A stretch of 64,000 nucleotides of DNA from NCBI RefSeq assembly GCF_032854445.1, contig NC_088301.1, positions 2,850,001 to 2,914,000 of the forward strand. The letters run 5' to 3'. This DNA is from Liolophura sinensis. Lineage: Eukaryota; Mollusca; Polyplacophora; Chitonida; Chitonidae. The translations under genes were made by a program, and so were the position numbers. Below the pieces are notes generated by a model. The model did no database searches. It was given only the letters and a program-made list of their open reading frames with translations, and was not told the DNA's origin. Shown in pieces: positions 1-11,500 of this stretch (within the stretch, counting starts at the first letter, position 1; each line of letters starts with the position of its first letter).

Positions 1-249
1 AAAAAAAAACAAAAATTATTGCATACAGGTATTCATAATTGCACTTTAAAACTTATGTACCATAATGCAGTGATGCTATAACATTCTCTCTAACAGGGTT
101 GAGCATGGCTTTTATATGTTGTTATAATGTATTAGGAAATTCGCAATCTGCTCCTCTGCATTTCAATGTAAGCAAATGATCAGAATTTTTAAACACGGTC
201 CCCCTCAAACTGTAAGAAGACAGAAAGACTTTATTGGTCTACATTGATG
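1..249. other. Intron of the STAR gene, AT-rich, no exon seen
   Basis: This lies downstream of coding exon 2 on the minus strand. It is A-rich at the very edge. No KH-domain codons are present on the minus strand here, so the next exon is outside the window. Confidence 0.5.
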
Positions 250-516
250 GGCACAAATTATTTATCTGACTGGAGTTTCATGCAATACTCAATAATATTT
301 CACTTATACACTGGCAGCCAAAATTGTGCGAAGAGACCAGGCAGACCCCGGGGGCAAATCCATGATCTTCTGGTTGCTTGCAGCCCTTCCCTTGTACAAC
401 CAGAGAGTAAGCCAGCATGGACTGGGTCCTGAACTCCGTGATCGCATTGATGAGAGAGTTCCAAGTCAATATGTTGTGCTAGCACTCTAACCACCAGACC
501 ACGCATACCCCCAGGG
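250..516 (-). mobile_element. tRNA-derived SINE (family A), near full length, diverged
   Basis: Read on the minus strand, it starts with a tRNA-like head (TGGTCTGGTGGTTAGAGTGC). The conserved body contains ATGCTGGCTTACTCTCTGG, then a central segment ending in TATAAGTGAAATATT, and then an AATAA-type tail near 250. It is clearly older than the other copies. It sits in the intron after the second STAR exon. Confidence 0.8.
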
Positions 517-599
517 CAAAGAAAGCTGTAGTAGAGATGACCTGCAAAGTTCCGCTTAAAGTGCCTTAAATACTTGCACACATTATATATATTACTAAC

Positions 600-748
600 C
601 TTTGGATGTTCTTTGACTGGAATTTTGACTTTGGCTGATAATTTAATTGGCTTGTCCACATGGACCTGGAGTAACTGGCCTGCTGTGTCTGTTGACTGGG
701 ACTGTGCACTGCTGGTAGGAGGGGCCCCACTTTCTAACCTTTCTAACT
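600..748 (-). CDS. STAR protein coding exon 2 (residues 30-79)
   Basis: The acceptor is TTCACAG at 755-749 and the donor is AAG|GTTAGT at 600/599. The split codon G|AG gives Glu30. The exon encodes LERLESGAPP, a polar linker, and KLSAKVKIPVKEHPK, which leads into the KH domain. The frame stays open past the donor, but that part is intron with no family similarity. Confidence 0.85.
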
Positions 749-2487
749 CTGTGAATGAGAGCAAAAAGCAAACAATAAGTGATAATTTGAAACTGCCCAA
801 AGTATTCTTAATGGTGGATCATCTTTCTATGAATTGTGAGAGTTACAAGGTACGTCTCTGGTCATCAGCTCAAGAAATGCCGTTGAACTGTACCTGTGCG
901 TGACATCATGCAATCCCCCCCTGATTCAGATGACCAGCTAAGGCTGTCACTGATTTACATGTATGACGGGTATCACCACTTGAACCACTGAGAAAAGCAT
1001 GTCCATTCCGCAGAGTTAGGTAATCCACATCACATCAACCACTGGTACTCCAACTAAGTACTGAGGAGAACAGCTGGTCCATTTGGAAGAGTCTAGTAAT
1101 CTGCATCCATGTCAGTGGTACTCCTCTAGTACACCACTGACCTGAAATGTTCATCCACACTGAAGGGCCAAGTAAACGGCATCCTCAATGAGGTACATCG
1201 ATATACAGTTCAAACAGCACCTTGTGAAATATACTTCCCAAGTGGACTGAGAAGATGCAAAGGAAATGGCCTAGATCCGAGAGTAACTCCAATTCAAGCC
1301 TGTCATCAATTTTATGGATCCACAAGACAGTAACAAAGCTCACAACCTCTCTGAAACTGGATTCTTCAATAGTTAATATCAAATGATCATGTACTAGTAA
1401 AGCATTCAGTAGTGAAGATGATGGCCCAGCTAGTGCTCCATCACACACACAGCCTGTAACTTTGCTTCATTATGACCGAGTCTTCATACGAGTCTCAGCA
1501 GACTGTGCCAACCTGGCGAAGAGGCTAAGTCTTTCACCAAGTTTGCTGCCTGCTCCAAACCAGGATGGGCAGGGTTAGATTTATGATTTTGTGGCTGTGT
1601 TCTTATCTACAACATGAGAGTAGGTAGGGAGATTCACTTTTTACATACGCTTTCACACTGGTGGGGTGGGGTAAAAATGTCTGAAACAAATTCAGTTTTA
1701 TACCCGTGTCCTTCTTAAGCAGGAAGTCCGGACCTATGTTAGATCTAACACTCAACAGATTGGAGAGGTGCTGGAACGGTCAACATGCAATTATTAGTGA
1801 AAAATCATATTCTACACAATTCTTTAAAATGTTGAATTTAATGAAGTTGATGCAAAATAACCTTTTTTGTATCTATTTCATTGTCCTTCTGAAGAAACTA
1901 AAGTAAAAGAAAATAATACCGACACGGTATTTGGTCTTGATTCGATTTATAACTACAAGGTTCACCCCAAATTTCTGAATATAAATTGATCTGGTACATA
2001 TTACGAATATTGTGTACGTTTATAAAATGTTCCGTGCATCCTTGAAAATCACCACTCAAACACAGAACTCCGAACAATATGCTACATGTACAAGTACCTG
2101 GGACTTCTGAACTAAGAAATCACGTTCAGCAAACAATGCCCTTTTGTGGAACATTTATTTATGCTTATTAGCCGTAAAAATGTGCAAATACCGAACATTA
2201 TTTTAAGAAACCAAGCCGCAGTGAGAAGGAAGGGACAAAGGAAGGAAGCTGTGTAGTCTGTGGATAAAAAAATGTTCTAACCATGGAAAATTGGCTTTGA
2301 CAAAGGACATTTTTTTCTGATCAACTCGTCCCCAGCGCAATGTCGCCGGACACACGTGCGAGACGATCACGGATCAGCTATATGACGTAGAAAGCTTACC
2401 TTGTGAAACAAGTCTAGCTGCGTGTTCAAAGCTCGGGTCGAGGTTTTCGCTTTCGATCTGTAACTGTAATTTGTACTTATCGTCCAT
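600..2487 (-). CDS. KHDRBS/Sam68-like STAR RNA-binding protein, N-terminal part (gene runs off the left edge)
   Basis: Two coding exons, 2400-2487 and 600-748, join in phase (29 codons plus one base, then two bases plus 49 codons) to give residues 1-79. The start MDDKYK is followed by a helical stretch with NLDPSFEHA, then LERLESG, a Ser/Thr/Gln-rich linker, and KVKIPVKEHPK just before the second donor. In the KHDRBS (Sam68/SLM) family this order is the QUA1 dimerisation helix followed by the lead-in to the maxi-KH domain. The KH core with its GPxG loop is not in the window and must lie in exons below position 1. Family members bind U/A-rich RNA and regulate splicing in the nucleus. The donors (AAG|GTAAGC and AAG|GTTAGT) and the acceptor (TTCACAG|AG) are all readable. 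Another STAR protein such as quaking is less likely, given the NLDPSF and IPVKEHPK motifs. Confidence 0.85.
749..2399. other. Intron 1 of the STAR gene
   Basis: About 1.65 kb between the two coding exons. It contains only short open frames and no recognisable exon, repeat array or RNA gene. Confidence 0.6.
2400..2487 (-). CDS. STAR protein coding exon 1 (residues 1-29)
   Basis: The ATG is at 2487-2485 and the donor is at 2399-2398 (CACAAG|GTAAGC). It encodes the QUA1-like start, including NLDPSFEHAARLVSQ. The exon ends in phase 1. I chose this ATG because it begins the family-like motif and follows a GC-rich 5' region. Confidence 0.85.
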
Positions 2488-2720
2488 TTTGACTGTTTCT
2501 TGGTTGTTCCAACACGCGGGTATTCTTCTAAAGCGCTGTCTATCTGAAGCTTTTGTCTCCCACGCCGGATTAGTACCTCCACTGACTTACACACAGGCTT
2601 CCGCAACACAATACAGTTCTCCCACGTTTTATGATATGTTAAGCGTTAAAACGAAGAAAACGAAACGTCATTCAACAATGACGTATTGTGAATTAGTATA
2701 AATGATGTATAAATTTAAAA
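2488..2720 (-). promoter_or_regulatory. 5' UTR and promoter region of the STAR gene with a palindromic CRE pair
   Basis: Immediately upstream of the ATG on the minus strand is a relatively CpG-rich stretch. At 2665-2684 there is a perfect 8-bp inverted repeat, ACGTCATT-CAAC-AATGACGT. This places two CRE/AP-1-like TGACGT half sites face to face. I see no clear TATA box. The transcription start is not determined. Confidence 0.45.
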
Positions 2721-3945
2721 CCTCAAGCAGTAATGTCTAGGGTGGAATATCTGATTTGAAGGCTAAACAGCGTAGTAATATTCCTACATTCTTCCGGGCT
2801 AAGCGCGAAGTCTAGCGGAGAAAACTTAATCATTAAAGGGAAGGAACTCTAACATATTCTTCACACATTTTCAGTTACGTGCGGTTACTGTTCCTGATTT
2901 AAAAACATTGGCCAAATTCATGTGTGCTACACCTGTAGTGTAGAGACGTGAGAGTTGGGTATACGATTCTCTTCTTGCAACCCTGCAGACGATTTAACAT
3001 GAAGATAAACGATGAGACATGCTCCATGCCATTTCACACGCCAGGCAAAAGTGTTCTCAAAACGGCACGTATTTCCATTTTTTTCGTCAGAATTTTGCCG
3101 CGCCAAAGAAAGCACCGGCACGCTTAGGATAAAATACGGTGATATTCCGACAGCCCATGTAGAATGTGTATAAAATGTGTATATTTTGGAATGTGTATAA
3201 AATATCATTTGAAGGGGTTTTTTTATTATTATTTTAAAAGCATATCTTTGTTGCCTTTTACGCACATAAAATAAATAAGACATACCAAACATAATAATTA
3301 TTGCAGAAGTCAAGATTCCAATTGTATAGAGGCTAGATTAAAGATAATTACTGAATTGTAAATATATGGGTCTATAATCAATCTAGTTGTTATTTTTTAC
3401 TAAACGGTTTTCATATAATCGAAGTAAAACTGTCTCGTATTCCGGTGAACTGTTGTAAAAATGCAATAATGCAGTGAGACTTTTAGATGTAGGGCCTACA
3501 TGCATGTAGCTGTATATACGCCTATATTTACATAGCTATATGGCTATATTTACATAGCCCTATACACAGACCTACATGTATACGTGTATACGCCTATAGT
3601 AGGCCCCTAAGTCCTATACATCGACATCTCTACCTAAAGAAGCGACGTTTCCTTGTTTGTCTAGGATTGCCTGTCCCCTTCATGCAACCGGATTTCAGAC
3701 ACTACAAATTCATATGAGGTCTCTTAACCAGTATGCCCGTCCCAAAGCTGCTTTATCCATATACATGTAGTGCCGCCTCACTATAGTACACTATACCGAA
3801 ACATTCATGTAAGAGCTCATCTATAGGCCTGGGTGTAGTTTCGGGCACCCGAGTTCCTCGCAAGGAACAGGATAATAAATAGCATGGGGCTAATCGGGCA
3901 AAATGCTAATGTTTGCCTATTCATAATGTTTAAAGCACTATAGGA
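2721..3945. other. Intergenic, no gene seen
   Basis: AT-rich spacer between the STAR promoter and the first intergenic SINE. Around 3490-3610 there are short repeated TATATACGCCTATA and TACATAGC-like strings. The 128-codon minus frame at 2927-3313 has no family similarity and no splice context, so I do not call it a gene. Confidence 0.5.
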
Positions 3946-3948
3946 TTT

Positions 3949-4092
3949 ATTTATTTGATTGGTGTTTTACGCTGACTAAAGATTATTCCACTTATACGAC
4001 GGCGGCCAGCTTTGTGGTGGGAGGAAACTGGGCAGAGTTCGGGGGAAACCCACGACCATCCGCAGGTTGGTGCAAGATCTTCCCACGTAAAT
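3949..4092 (-). mobile_element. SINE family A, body and tail only (head missing)
   Basis: The plus strand reads TTTATTTGATTGGTGTTTTACGC followed by the ACGACGGCGGCCAG block, GGTGGGAGGAAAC and the CCACGACCATCCGCAGG block, ending near CTTCCCACGTA. The tRNA-like head is absent, so the copy is 5'-truncated. Confidence 0.85.
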
Positions 4093-4399
4093 GCACTACA
4101 GGACATTGAAATTATCATGTCTGAAGGCTATACAGATGCATTTTGATTACTTTTCCCAGACATCTTACCCAAAAGCTATATTTTTCCTTTATTTTCATAC
4201 TAAAATCTTAAAAACATCTTGTATTTCGTCTACTTACCGAATTAATGTGTAATTCGATCGTGATACAGTATCAGAAATGAATTAATCGGTTGTCAGAAAC
4301 GGACTGCTCCGTCAGATAGTAGAAAATGCAATCGGTCAACATTTTAATTTTTGTCTTTGCTGTTATAAAATTTCCATTGTGATTTTGATTTACTTTGGC

Positions 4400-4525
4400 T
4401 TCAATTGGTCGTGGGTTTCCCCCGGGTTCTGCCCGGTTTCCTCTCACTAAAATGCTGGCCGCCGTCGTATAAGTGAAATATTCAATAAATAAAAAGATAA
4501 ATAAATAAATTAATAAATAATTGCA
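4400..4525 (+). mobile_element. SINE family A, truncated, opposite orientation
   Basis: The conserved GTGGGTTTCCCCCGGGTTC block, then GCTGGCCGCCGTCGTATAAG and an AAATA-rich tail, run on the plus strand. It is inverted relative to the copy 300 bp to its left, so the pair could form a hairpin in a transcript. Confidence 0.85.
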
Positions 4526-5310
4526 TGTCAGACCACGCATAGTGGTATGCGCCATGTCCAAAACTACATGTATATAGGACATATATGCATGTACAATTCT
4601 ATGTGTAACACTGATGGAACGATGGTTAAGTTACGGGCGGCGGAAGCCAAAAAGAGCTAAGTAGAACCTCAAACCTCGTCAGGTGATGTTTAACTACAAA
4701 CATACTCAAATCATATTTAGGCAAAGCTGTGCGTGTATAAATATATCAACTGTGGGGCCCTATACTGCTGTGTCCAAGTCTTTGACACATTCAGTCGCCT
4801 CAGACCGATCATGGGCCCTGGGCAGCAACTGGGGTTTTGGACGACTGGAAACATTTCGGGCCAACTGCAAGCAACAGGGAGCTTACGATCGGGCGTCGGT
4901 TTTAGTAAGTCTACAGGGACTACAGCTCCTGACTCCGTAGATGCCTTTTTCGACATTTAAGCGTTAAGCGTAGATCAACCTTGCCTTTATTTGCACCAAG
5001 TTTCCCGGCATAAAACCGCGCAGAAGTCCATTAAATCTCATCACATTCGAGGCCATCATGAAGTTCATTTCACAACACAAAAGCTGTGTAACAACACAAG
5101 TCTGTAATAATTATTGCAAGAAAATAACCATACTGGCAGATGTCATGAGGATAACGACCATAGCTTCATTAAGAAGATTTGTTTTACATATTGCGTGTCT
5201 AGAAATTGAAGGTCCTTCGTTCAGGACAGAAAATTCAGAAATTGCAATGATTTCAAAACCATAAAAAAGTAGGTCTATTGAGAGTGTTTATGGTGCTAGG
5301 GGCCTGTAAG
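4526..5310. other. Intergenic, no gene seen
   Basis: Spacer between two SINE copies. The overlapping frames at 4683-4960 on both strands are short and resemble nothing I recognise. Confidence 0.4.
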
Positions 5311-5311
5311 T

Positions 5312-5530
5312 TACTATTTATTTATTTAATTGGTGTTTTACGCCGTGCTCATGAATATTTTACTTATACGACGGCGACCAGCATTATGGTGGGAGGAAAC
5401 CGGGCAGAGTTCGGGGGAAACCCACGACCATCCGCAGGTTGCTGGATGACCTTCCCATGTACGGCCGGAGAGGGAGCCAACACGATCTGGACTTGAAACT
5501 AACAGCTACCGCATTGGCGAGAGGTTTCTG
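5312..5530 (-). mobile_element. SINE family A, nearly complete, head degraded
   Basis: The tail side (TTTATTTAATTGGTG on plus), the central body, and the region through GACCGCATTGG-like sequence (ACCGCATTGGCGAGAGG) are present. The terminal tRNA-like A-box part is lost near 5530. Confidence 0.85.
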
Positions 5531-5974
5531 GGTGTGAGTTACTAGTATTTATAGATATGTTACAGCAAACCCCTAATCTAGGTGGTTGGTATAAAATGCC
5601 GAATTTCAGCGCATACACATGTGCCAGCCTGTCAACTATCAGTCTTCTGAATGCTAGTCTTGCGTGAGGGTGTATGATATGTGCTCAGAATGTTAGACAT
5701 GGTAAATGACAGGCACGAAAAATGACGAAAACTGCATTTACGAACATTAGTTACATAGTGTTCTTTCAGACGCTAACGCATTTTGCAATAATTACTACAA
5801 TTTGTCACACTAAGGTCGAGTGGAATTTTGTCATAAATTATTATAAGTTATAACAAAACCCTAAACTGCGTTTAAGATCATCTCTTAAAGGAAGTTATCG
5901 TCATTATTCTCATTCAAGATATTTGCCAGGTTTGGTCATCGTTGAAATTCTCCAATTTCTTTTTCAAACCAATA

Positions 5975-6017
5975 AATTATTACAAAAAGCCGCTAGATGT
6001 GGCTTTTTGTGATAATT
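5975..6017. repeat. Near-perfect hairpin, 17-bp arms with a 9-base loop
   Basis: The left arm 5975-5991 (AATTATTACAAAAAGCC) pairs with the right arm 6001-6017 at 16 of 17 positions, around the loop GCTAGATGT. It lies in intergenic DNA. Its function is unknown and it may be the relic of a small inverted-repeat element. Confidence 0.7.
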
Positions 6018-6148
6018 GTTAAAGCTTTTTTTAACAATTTTTTTTTTTAAAATTGCGTTGTTACACACCTGTGTCCCGTTTTATTTTTATCGAGTCGCAT
6101 TCGACGAGTGGACAACAAAATCGTTTTACATGGACTAAGTAAGCGAAA

Positions 6149-6221
6149 TGCTTTGGGTTTTACCGCGTAATTCGCAATTTTTGGGTCATATGTCGGCGAA
6201 GAGTCGTTAGGTGTGTGTACA
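6149..6221. mobile_element. Fragment of short interspersed element family B
   Basis: The string TGCTTTGGGTTTTACCGCG, followed by GGTCATATGTCGGCGAAGAG and TTAGGTGTGTGTAC, matches the left part of the longer copies at 46216 and 52098. It is diverged and short. Confidence 0.5.
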
Positions 6222-7215
6222 AAGATTGTATTTCACAAGAACTTTTCACGTGATCCACTTTGCTTGATTCATCAACCCATAGGGCGAGTTATCCGTGGAG
6301 TAGATATATGGTTAATGGCTTATCAGGAAAACTTTAGTGTTGACATCAAATGTCCATAACTTTAAAGCCTTTTATGTGATTCCAAAAATGTTTTTTTTAC
6401 ATATTAAACTTTAACTGAAATCCCTTACAGTACTTCGAGACAGTTCTCGTGGTCATACCACTTATATATAGTTATTACAAACCCCAAGCATTGATTCATT
6501 CATTCTTGGACATTGGAGTCCATGCAGCCACTAAATTATATCATGCCGAAAGAAGTCTTGTCCCTGATATCGTACTTGGGGGTAACAGAAAACACGTGTA
6601 GTCTTGTCGGCAAAATCGTGACTGCGGGTAACAGAAAGCACAAGCAGGCTGGAATAGATTGATTGTTTTCTGTTTATTTCTGGGGTTCCCGCAAACATGA
6701 CTAGCACAGACCACGAAGTCAATGTGACGTACTGTATTATGACAGCATAAATCATGACTAACACACAGACCAGGAAACACATATACCATACTTACGGGTC
6801 ACAGCGTAATCCAGTATAGGTTGGGTAAAACAAAACAGAAATCTGTAGCCAAGATATTAATTACTTCTGAGCCTACACGCCGAATAATATTAAGCATTAA
6901 CAGGGCAAAACTTGGTTTAATTTAATTCAAAGCCTGGCGATTTTCAGTCATTCCTCGGTGATAGTGGTATCCACCACTTTGACATAATTGGACATGGTCC
7001 AAGCTGATACATAAAACATTATGTATATTTTAACAAACATTGTCTAAAATTTCATTCTGTACCCTAAAGGCCTCTTAAATGATATCATTAAAGCGCCTTT
7101 CACCGTTATATGCTGAGCGGATAGCCTTAAGATACCGTCACGACAGAAGAATGAAAAACGCGCCAAGTCAGGTCTTGAAGGCGGACATTCAGGTACAGAT
7201 ATATACATATGTGCA

Positions 7216-8372
7216 AATGCCAAAAGAGCGACTGCTTTATTAATAACCTCTAACCAAAATGAAGAGGACATTTCAGAAGTGATTCCTAGTCACAATGGAA
7301 AAAGACTTTCCAGACAGGATCAATGTACATGAACAAATCTTCCAGATAATCATTATTTCTCTACAGTACTTAATATAAATTATAATATCTCATTGCCAAT
7401 TGTCAAAAAATCTTATTCAAAAGAATGTGTTGAAAGAAAGCATGTTAATTAAATCACAGCATTTATAGTGTGTTCATTTACACAATAGAAACAATAGTGT
7501 TGGGACTTTTAAGAATGTGATACAGTTGTAATCAATATGAACAAAACCAGGGAAGGCATCAAAATGTCACTTTGTTGTCTTAATTCAAATCTGAAAACTT
7601 TGAAATTTACCTTGAACCAAATGTGGGCATAAATTGATGAGAAATTCAAAAATTCTCCAGACAAAAGTGACCAGGTAATGATGAACCCATTGGTACAGCA
7701 GCATACAGCACCTAGCAACATTCTTACAATACTGAACAATAATAGAGCACCACACTGAAGACTGGTCTAGTGCAATCGCAGTTCATTTCAATTTTTTATC
7801 AATAAAAAAAAAAACAAATTGAAAATATACAGCAGAAAAATTAAATTACCGTTAAACCAGAAAAAAAAAAAATAAAAAAAAAATAAAAATAAATAAAAAG
7901 AACTGGCCAGGTGAGAGATAGAGCAGGTGTTTAAATTGTTTGTATACTCAGAAATCAACTTAACTTCCCTTCAAAGCTTGGAATATTGCTGGAAGGACAA
8001 AAACTGATAATGAAACTGTCAAAAAATTCTTCCCTTTGAGAAATCAACCACTCATGATATCAACATAATGTTGGTTTGATCAAGACCTCTCATGATCTCA
8101 GCTACAATTTTAGTTATCCATCAATTTCCTCTCTTTATAATGGATTCTAATACTGATGTATTTTAAAAAACAAGAACATAAAACGTGTCAACAACCATTA
8201 TGTAAACAGAAGTACATGTACTTAAAGCCGCACGGCAAACCTTACAAGTTTGTCTTACTAACCTGGCACAGGAATGCTAGTAATTAACTATGTAATCCAA
8301 AGCTATCGAGAATCATTTGGGAATTATCTCAGGGCTATATATAGATGGTATCTAGGAGTGAACATTTGGCTT
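7216..8372 (-). other. ODC1: Probable 3' UTR and 3' flank of ODC
   Basis: This follows the ODC stop at 8375-8373 on the minus strand. The first clear minus-strand AATAAA is at 7241-7236, so a 3' UTR of about 1.15 kb is possible. A-rich runs on plus at 7801-7815 and 7861-7900 read as poly-T in the transcript. The true cleavage site is not determinable from sequence alone. Confidence 0.4.
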
Positions 8373-8520
8373 TCAAAGATCCACCTTGGTACAGGTGTCA
8401 TCTGGTATGTACGTCAGCTTGGACATATCCAGGTCTCCGCACTCGTGTCCAGCCTTCATCTGGGGTATGGCACAAATACATCGCTCCAACTTCTTAGGCT
8501 TGGCAGGGAACACGGTATGC
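8373..8520 (-). CDS. ODC1: ODC coding exon 10, C-terminal tail (residues 422-470)
   Basis: The acceptor is TGTTTTTCAG and the stop TGA is at 8375-8373. It encodes [14 protein letters not shown] and the end ...TCTKVDL. The tail has several cysteines and acidic residues but no long PEST-like stretch of the vertebrate kind. Whether it drives rapid proteasomal turnover cannot be judged from sequence. Confidence 0.92.
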
Positions 8521-11500
8521 CTGAAAAACAAACACGTACCTCAGGGTTGAATAGAGAAGACATTTGCACAAGATCCTTAATGGGTACAAGAAGATACCAA
8601 GCAATATAACCGTCCTTGTGGCAAGAATCGCTCGCCTGAATCTGCCTGTGCAAGACAGACTGCAATAAACAGTGTTTATCACCTAGTCTTCTCCAGAGAC
8701 ACCTCTTCAACCTCAGATGCTCCAGTCCAGTCAGTCAACCCTAAATACACTGTAACGATGTACAGCACACACATGTATACATGTATGTGCATTATTACCA
8801 AGAAAAAGGTAAAATCTGGTTTTGATTATATGTCAGAAATTTCTGCAAAAGCCTGAAGTTGGCCTATCTTCCCACTGTGTTAGCAACCTTATACTTAATT
8901 CACACAAATCAAGCATTAAAATGTCTGTCCACTGTGCATGTATTCCTGTCGGCACAACTGAATGAGCTTGGGAGGCTAATAACTGATAGCTTATGTTTCA
9001 ATGCCATCCTGATTTCCATTCATGTTCTTCATCTACAACACAAGAGCTTTTGTCACCTGGAGCTGAACTTTCAACTTTCAACCCTAAAAATCAAGCACTG
9101 CTACAAGATTTTAAACAGTGACTCTAGTCAAGACCTGTATGTCCCAAAAGCAAGGTTAAATAATACAGATCAAGATAATCAGAATTGCTTCTTAAAAAAA
9201 AAAACGCAGTGGTTAGTTCGAGTGGATAACATGGCAACAAACGTTCTTTGTCATTTCCGATTTTGCCTGGCATGCCATCAAGCAAGAACATTTGATGTCA
9301 CCCACTGCCAACATATTGTTACAAATGACATACTTTCAAACACGCACGATGTCATTCCAGCATAACTGCCATATTCCATGTAATTTGCCTCATTCATTGT
9401 CACATAAGGAATATTATCACGTCAGATTAGGAAAATTTTCTGGAAATTCAGAAGGATTTTGTTTTTTTGAGGACTCTTAGCTTGCAGGGGTTAAATAATG
9501 TTATCCATTGTAAATCTTTCTGAACTGTGGTGCTGGCTACGTTCCATAACATATCCCTCATATTTTGATATTTCTCTCTGGTTTATCTTCGGACTAAACT
9601 AGCACATTAAATTTTAACTGAAGTCAGAAATAACTTTGGAATTGACCCCTCTACCTGAAGACAACTAACCAGATCCCTGTTGAAGCGTAGTAATGGCATC
9701 TAGGTTTAGGCATGCCACTGAGCGATGACAACTTACCAGGTCTCTGTTTGAGCGTAGTAATGGCATCTAGGTTTGGGCATGCCATTGAATGATGATGCAG
9801 CACACATGGTGTATGCACCCATGTCCTCAAAGTACAGCCATTGTCCGATGTTCAGCTCTGGGAGAAGTACCTTCTGCAGAATGCAGTCCAAGCCGTCGCA
9901 TGTCGGTCCCCAGATACTGCTGGTGAATGGTTGCTCGTCCTCACAATCCTAAGAGTACATACATAGAACACTTTAACTTCAAAACAAACCAGAAAAGTTC
10001 TTCGATTCTGAAAACAATTTGTTTACAATGCATGCCAAAATTAAAATAACACAATCCTTTATCTAGACAAACCTTTCTTAAATGACAAAAATGATAATCA
10101 GAATAATACAATAATACAAGAGTGGAGAGATAATGTACACATAGACACATGTGAATTTCAATTTCAAAAAATCAAAAAATATTATCAAAGGATAACAAAA
10201 AAATTGAGGTGAAAATGAGTTAGGGAAAGAGATGCTCATGGTGATGAGAAAATCCAGGGTTTCCAGAACCTTTCACAGGTAAAATCATTCTAAGCTTCCA
10301 TTTCCTAGCTTAAAGGATACATGAAACACTTTGGTTTTCTTTGTTAATGTGCACTTTATCATGTGTAATAGCATATAACAGTACAAAGAAATTTTTCACC
10401 TTTCACTTTGGGGGGTAAAAGTTACTTTACAGCACAGTTTTCTTAATGTCCCAGCTGTCAGTGGGGAAATTACGTAGTTTGCAGCTGTGACGTCAACGAT
10501 GATTCCTGTTTAAAAAGAACAGACCAAACGGGACTGACTGAGGACAGGCGTGGAGAACAAACTGAATGGAAGGGGGCGTAGGGGTGCTTACCTGCAAAAC
10601 ACTGGCTGTGACATGGGCATGGTCATAGAGAAGGCAGTTAAAGGAGCCGTACACACCATCGTTCACATAGTACATGTATGCAGGCTCCTGGTCCTTTGTT
10701 GGCTCTCCCAGGCTGGCAACTACAGCAAACACACCAGAAACATTAAAACCTTAGCTGAAACTAAACTAATACTTTTCAAAAGATGTTGTCACACAAAACT
10801 AAAGAAAACATTTCATCACTGGAAAATGGTAAAAGATTAAATTTTTGTTACCCATACAGTTTGGGAATGTTCAATGAAAGGGAGACAACTCTTTAACCTT
10901 TGTCCACATAGCCTTCTATTTCAATGACAAACCCTACTACTTACCATTTTTAGACATAGTACAGAATCCCATTTGACACTTCCAACAGCTACAAAGTTTG
11001 CGAGAATGCCTGATATTTTAATGAAATGGCCTATATTTACCACAACACATTGTATAAACTAGGACCACACTCTAATGTCTGCCTACTGCAAAATTTCCCT
11101 TCAGATTTCAATCATAATATATGTTAATATGAAATTTCATGCATTTATCTAAATACAATGGTGACAGCTGCATGTCTGTATGGCCTGTTACGCAGCATGA
11201 CCAAAGTTGCAAGTCTGCAGAATTCCTCAGCAGAATCTGGCCAGTATTGCTACTTCATGCACGTCAACTCACCATATGAGAATAATAATAAATATATAAG
11301 GAAGGGAGGGCACTGATTTGGGCCATCAACATGCATGCACATTCATGTGTCAGAATATAGAAACTTATGGTCTAGAATGTAACAAGCTCTCTGAGTGGAC
11401 ACCTACCTTGCCCAGGGCTTGATGTTTCTGCCTCCCTGGCCACCACTCTCTTAGCTATAATATTGACAGCCAGAGTGAAGGCTGAGGCCACAAAGTAGCG

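Larger units (their letters stand above)
5531..7215. other. Intergenic, otherwise without a gene
   Basis: Apart from the hairpin and the family B fragment I see no exon, RNA gene or array. Two overlapping minus frames at 6531-6789 are short and unsupported. Confidence 0.4.

Noticed and set aside
300-800. 166-codon minus frame taken as one exon
   Set aside because: Only 600-748 is coding. The rest is intron beyond the donor, including part of a SINE.
2927-3313. 128-codon minus frame
   Set aside because: Low-complexity lysine/phenylalanine-rich translation of AT-rich DNA with no family match I can recognise.
8859-9365. 168-codon plus frame
   Set aside because: Antisense within the last ODC intron, no recognisable domain or family motif.
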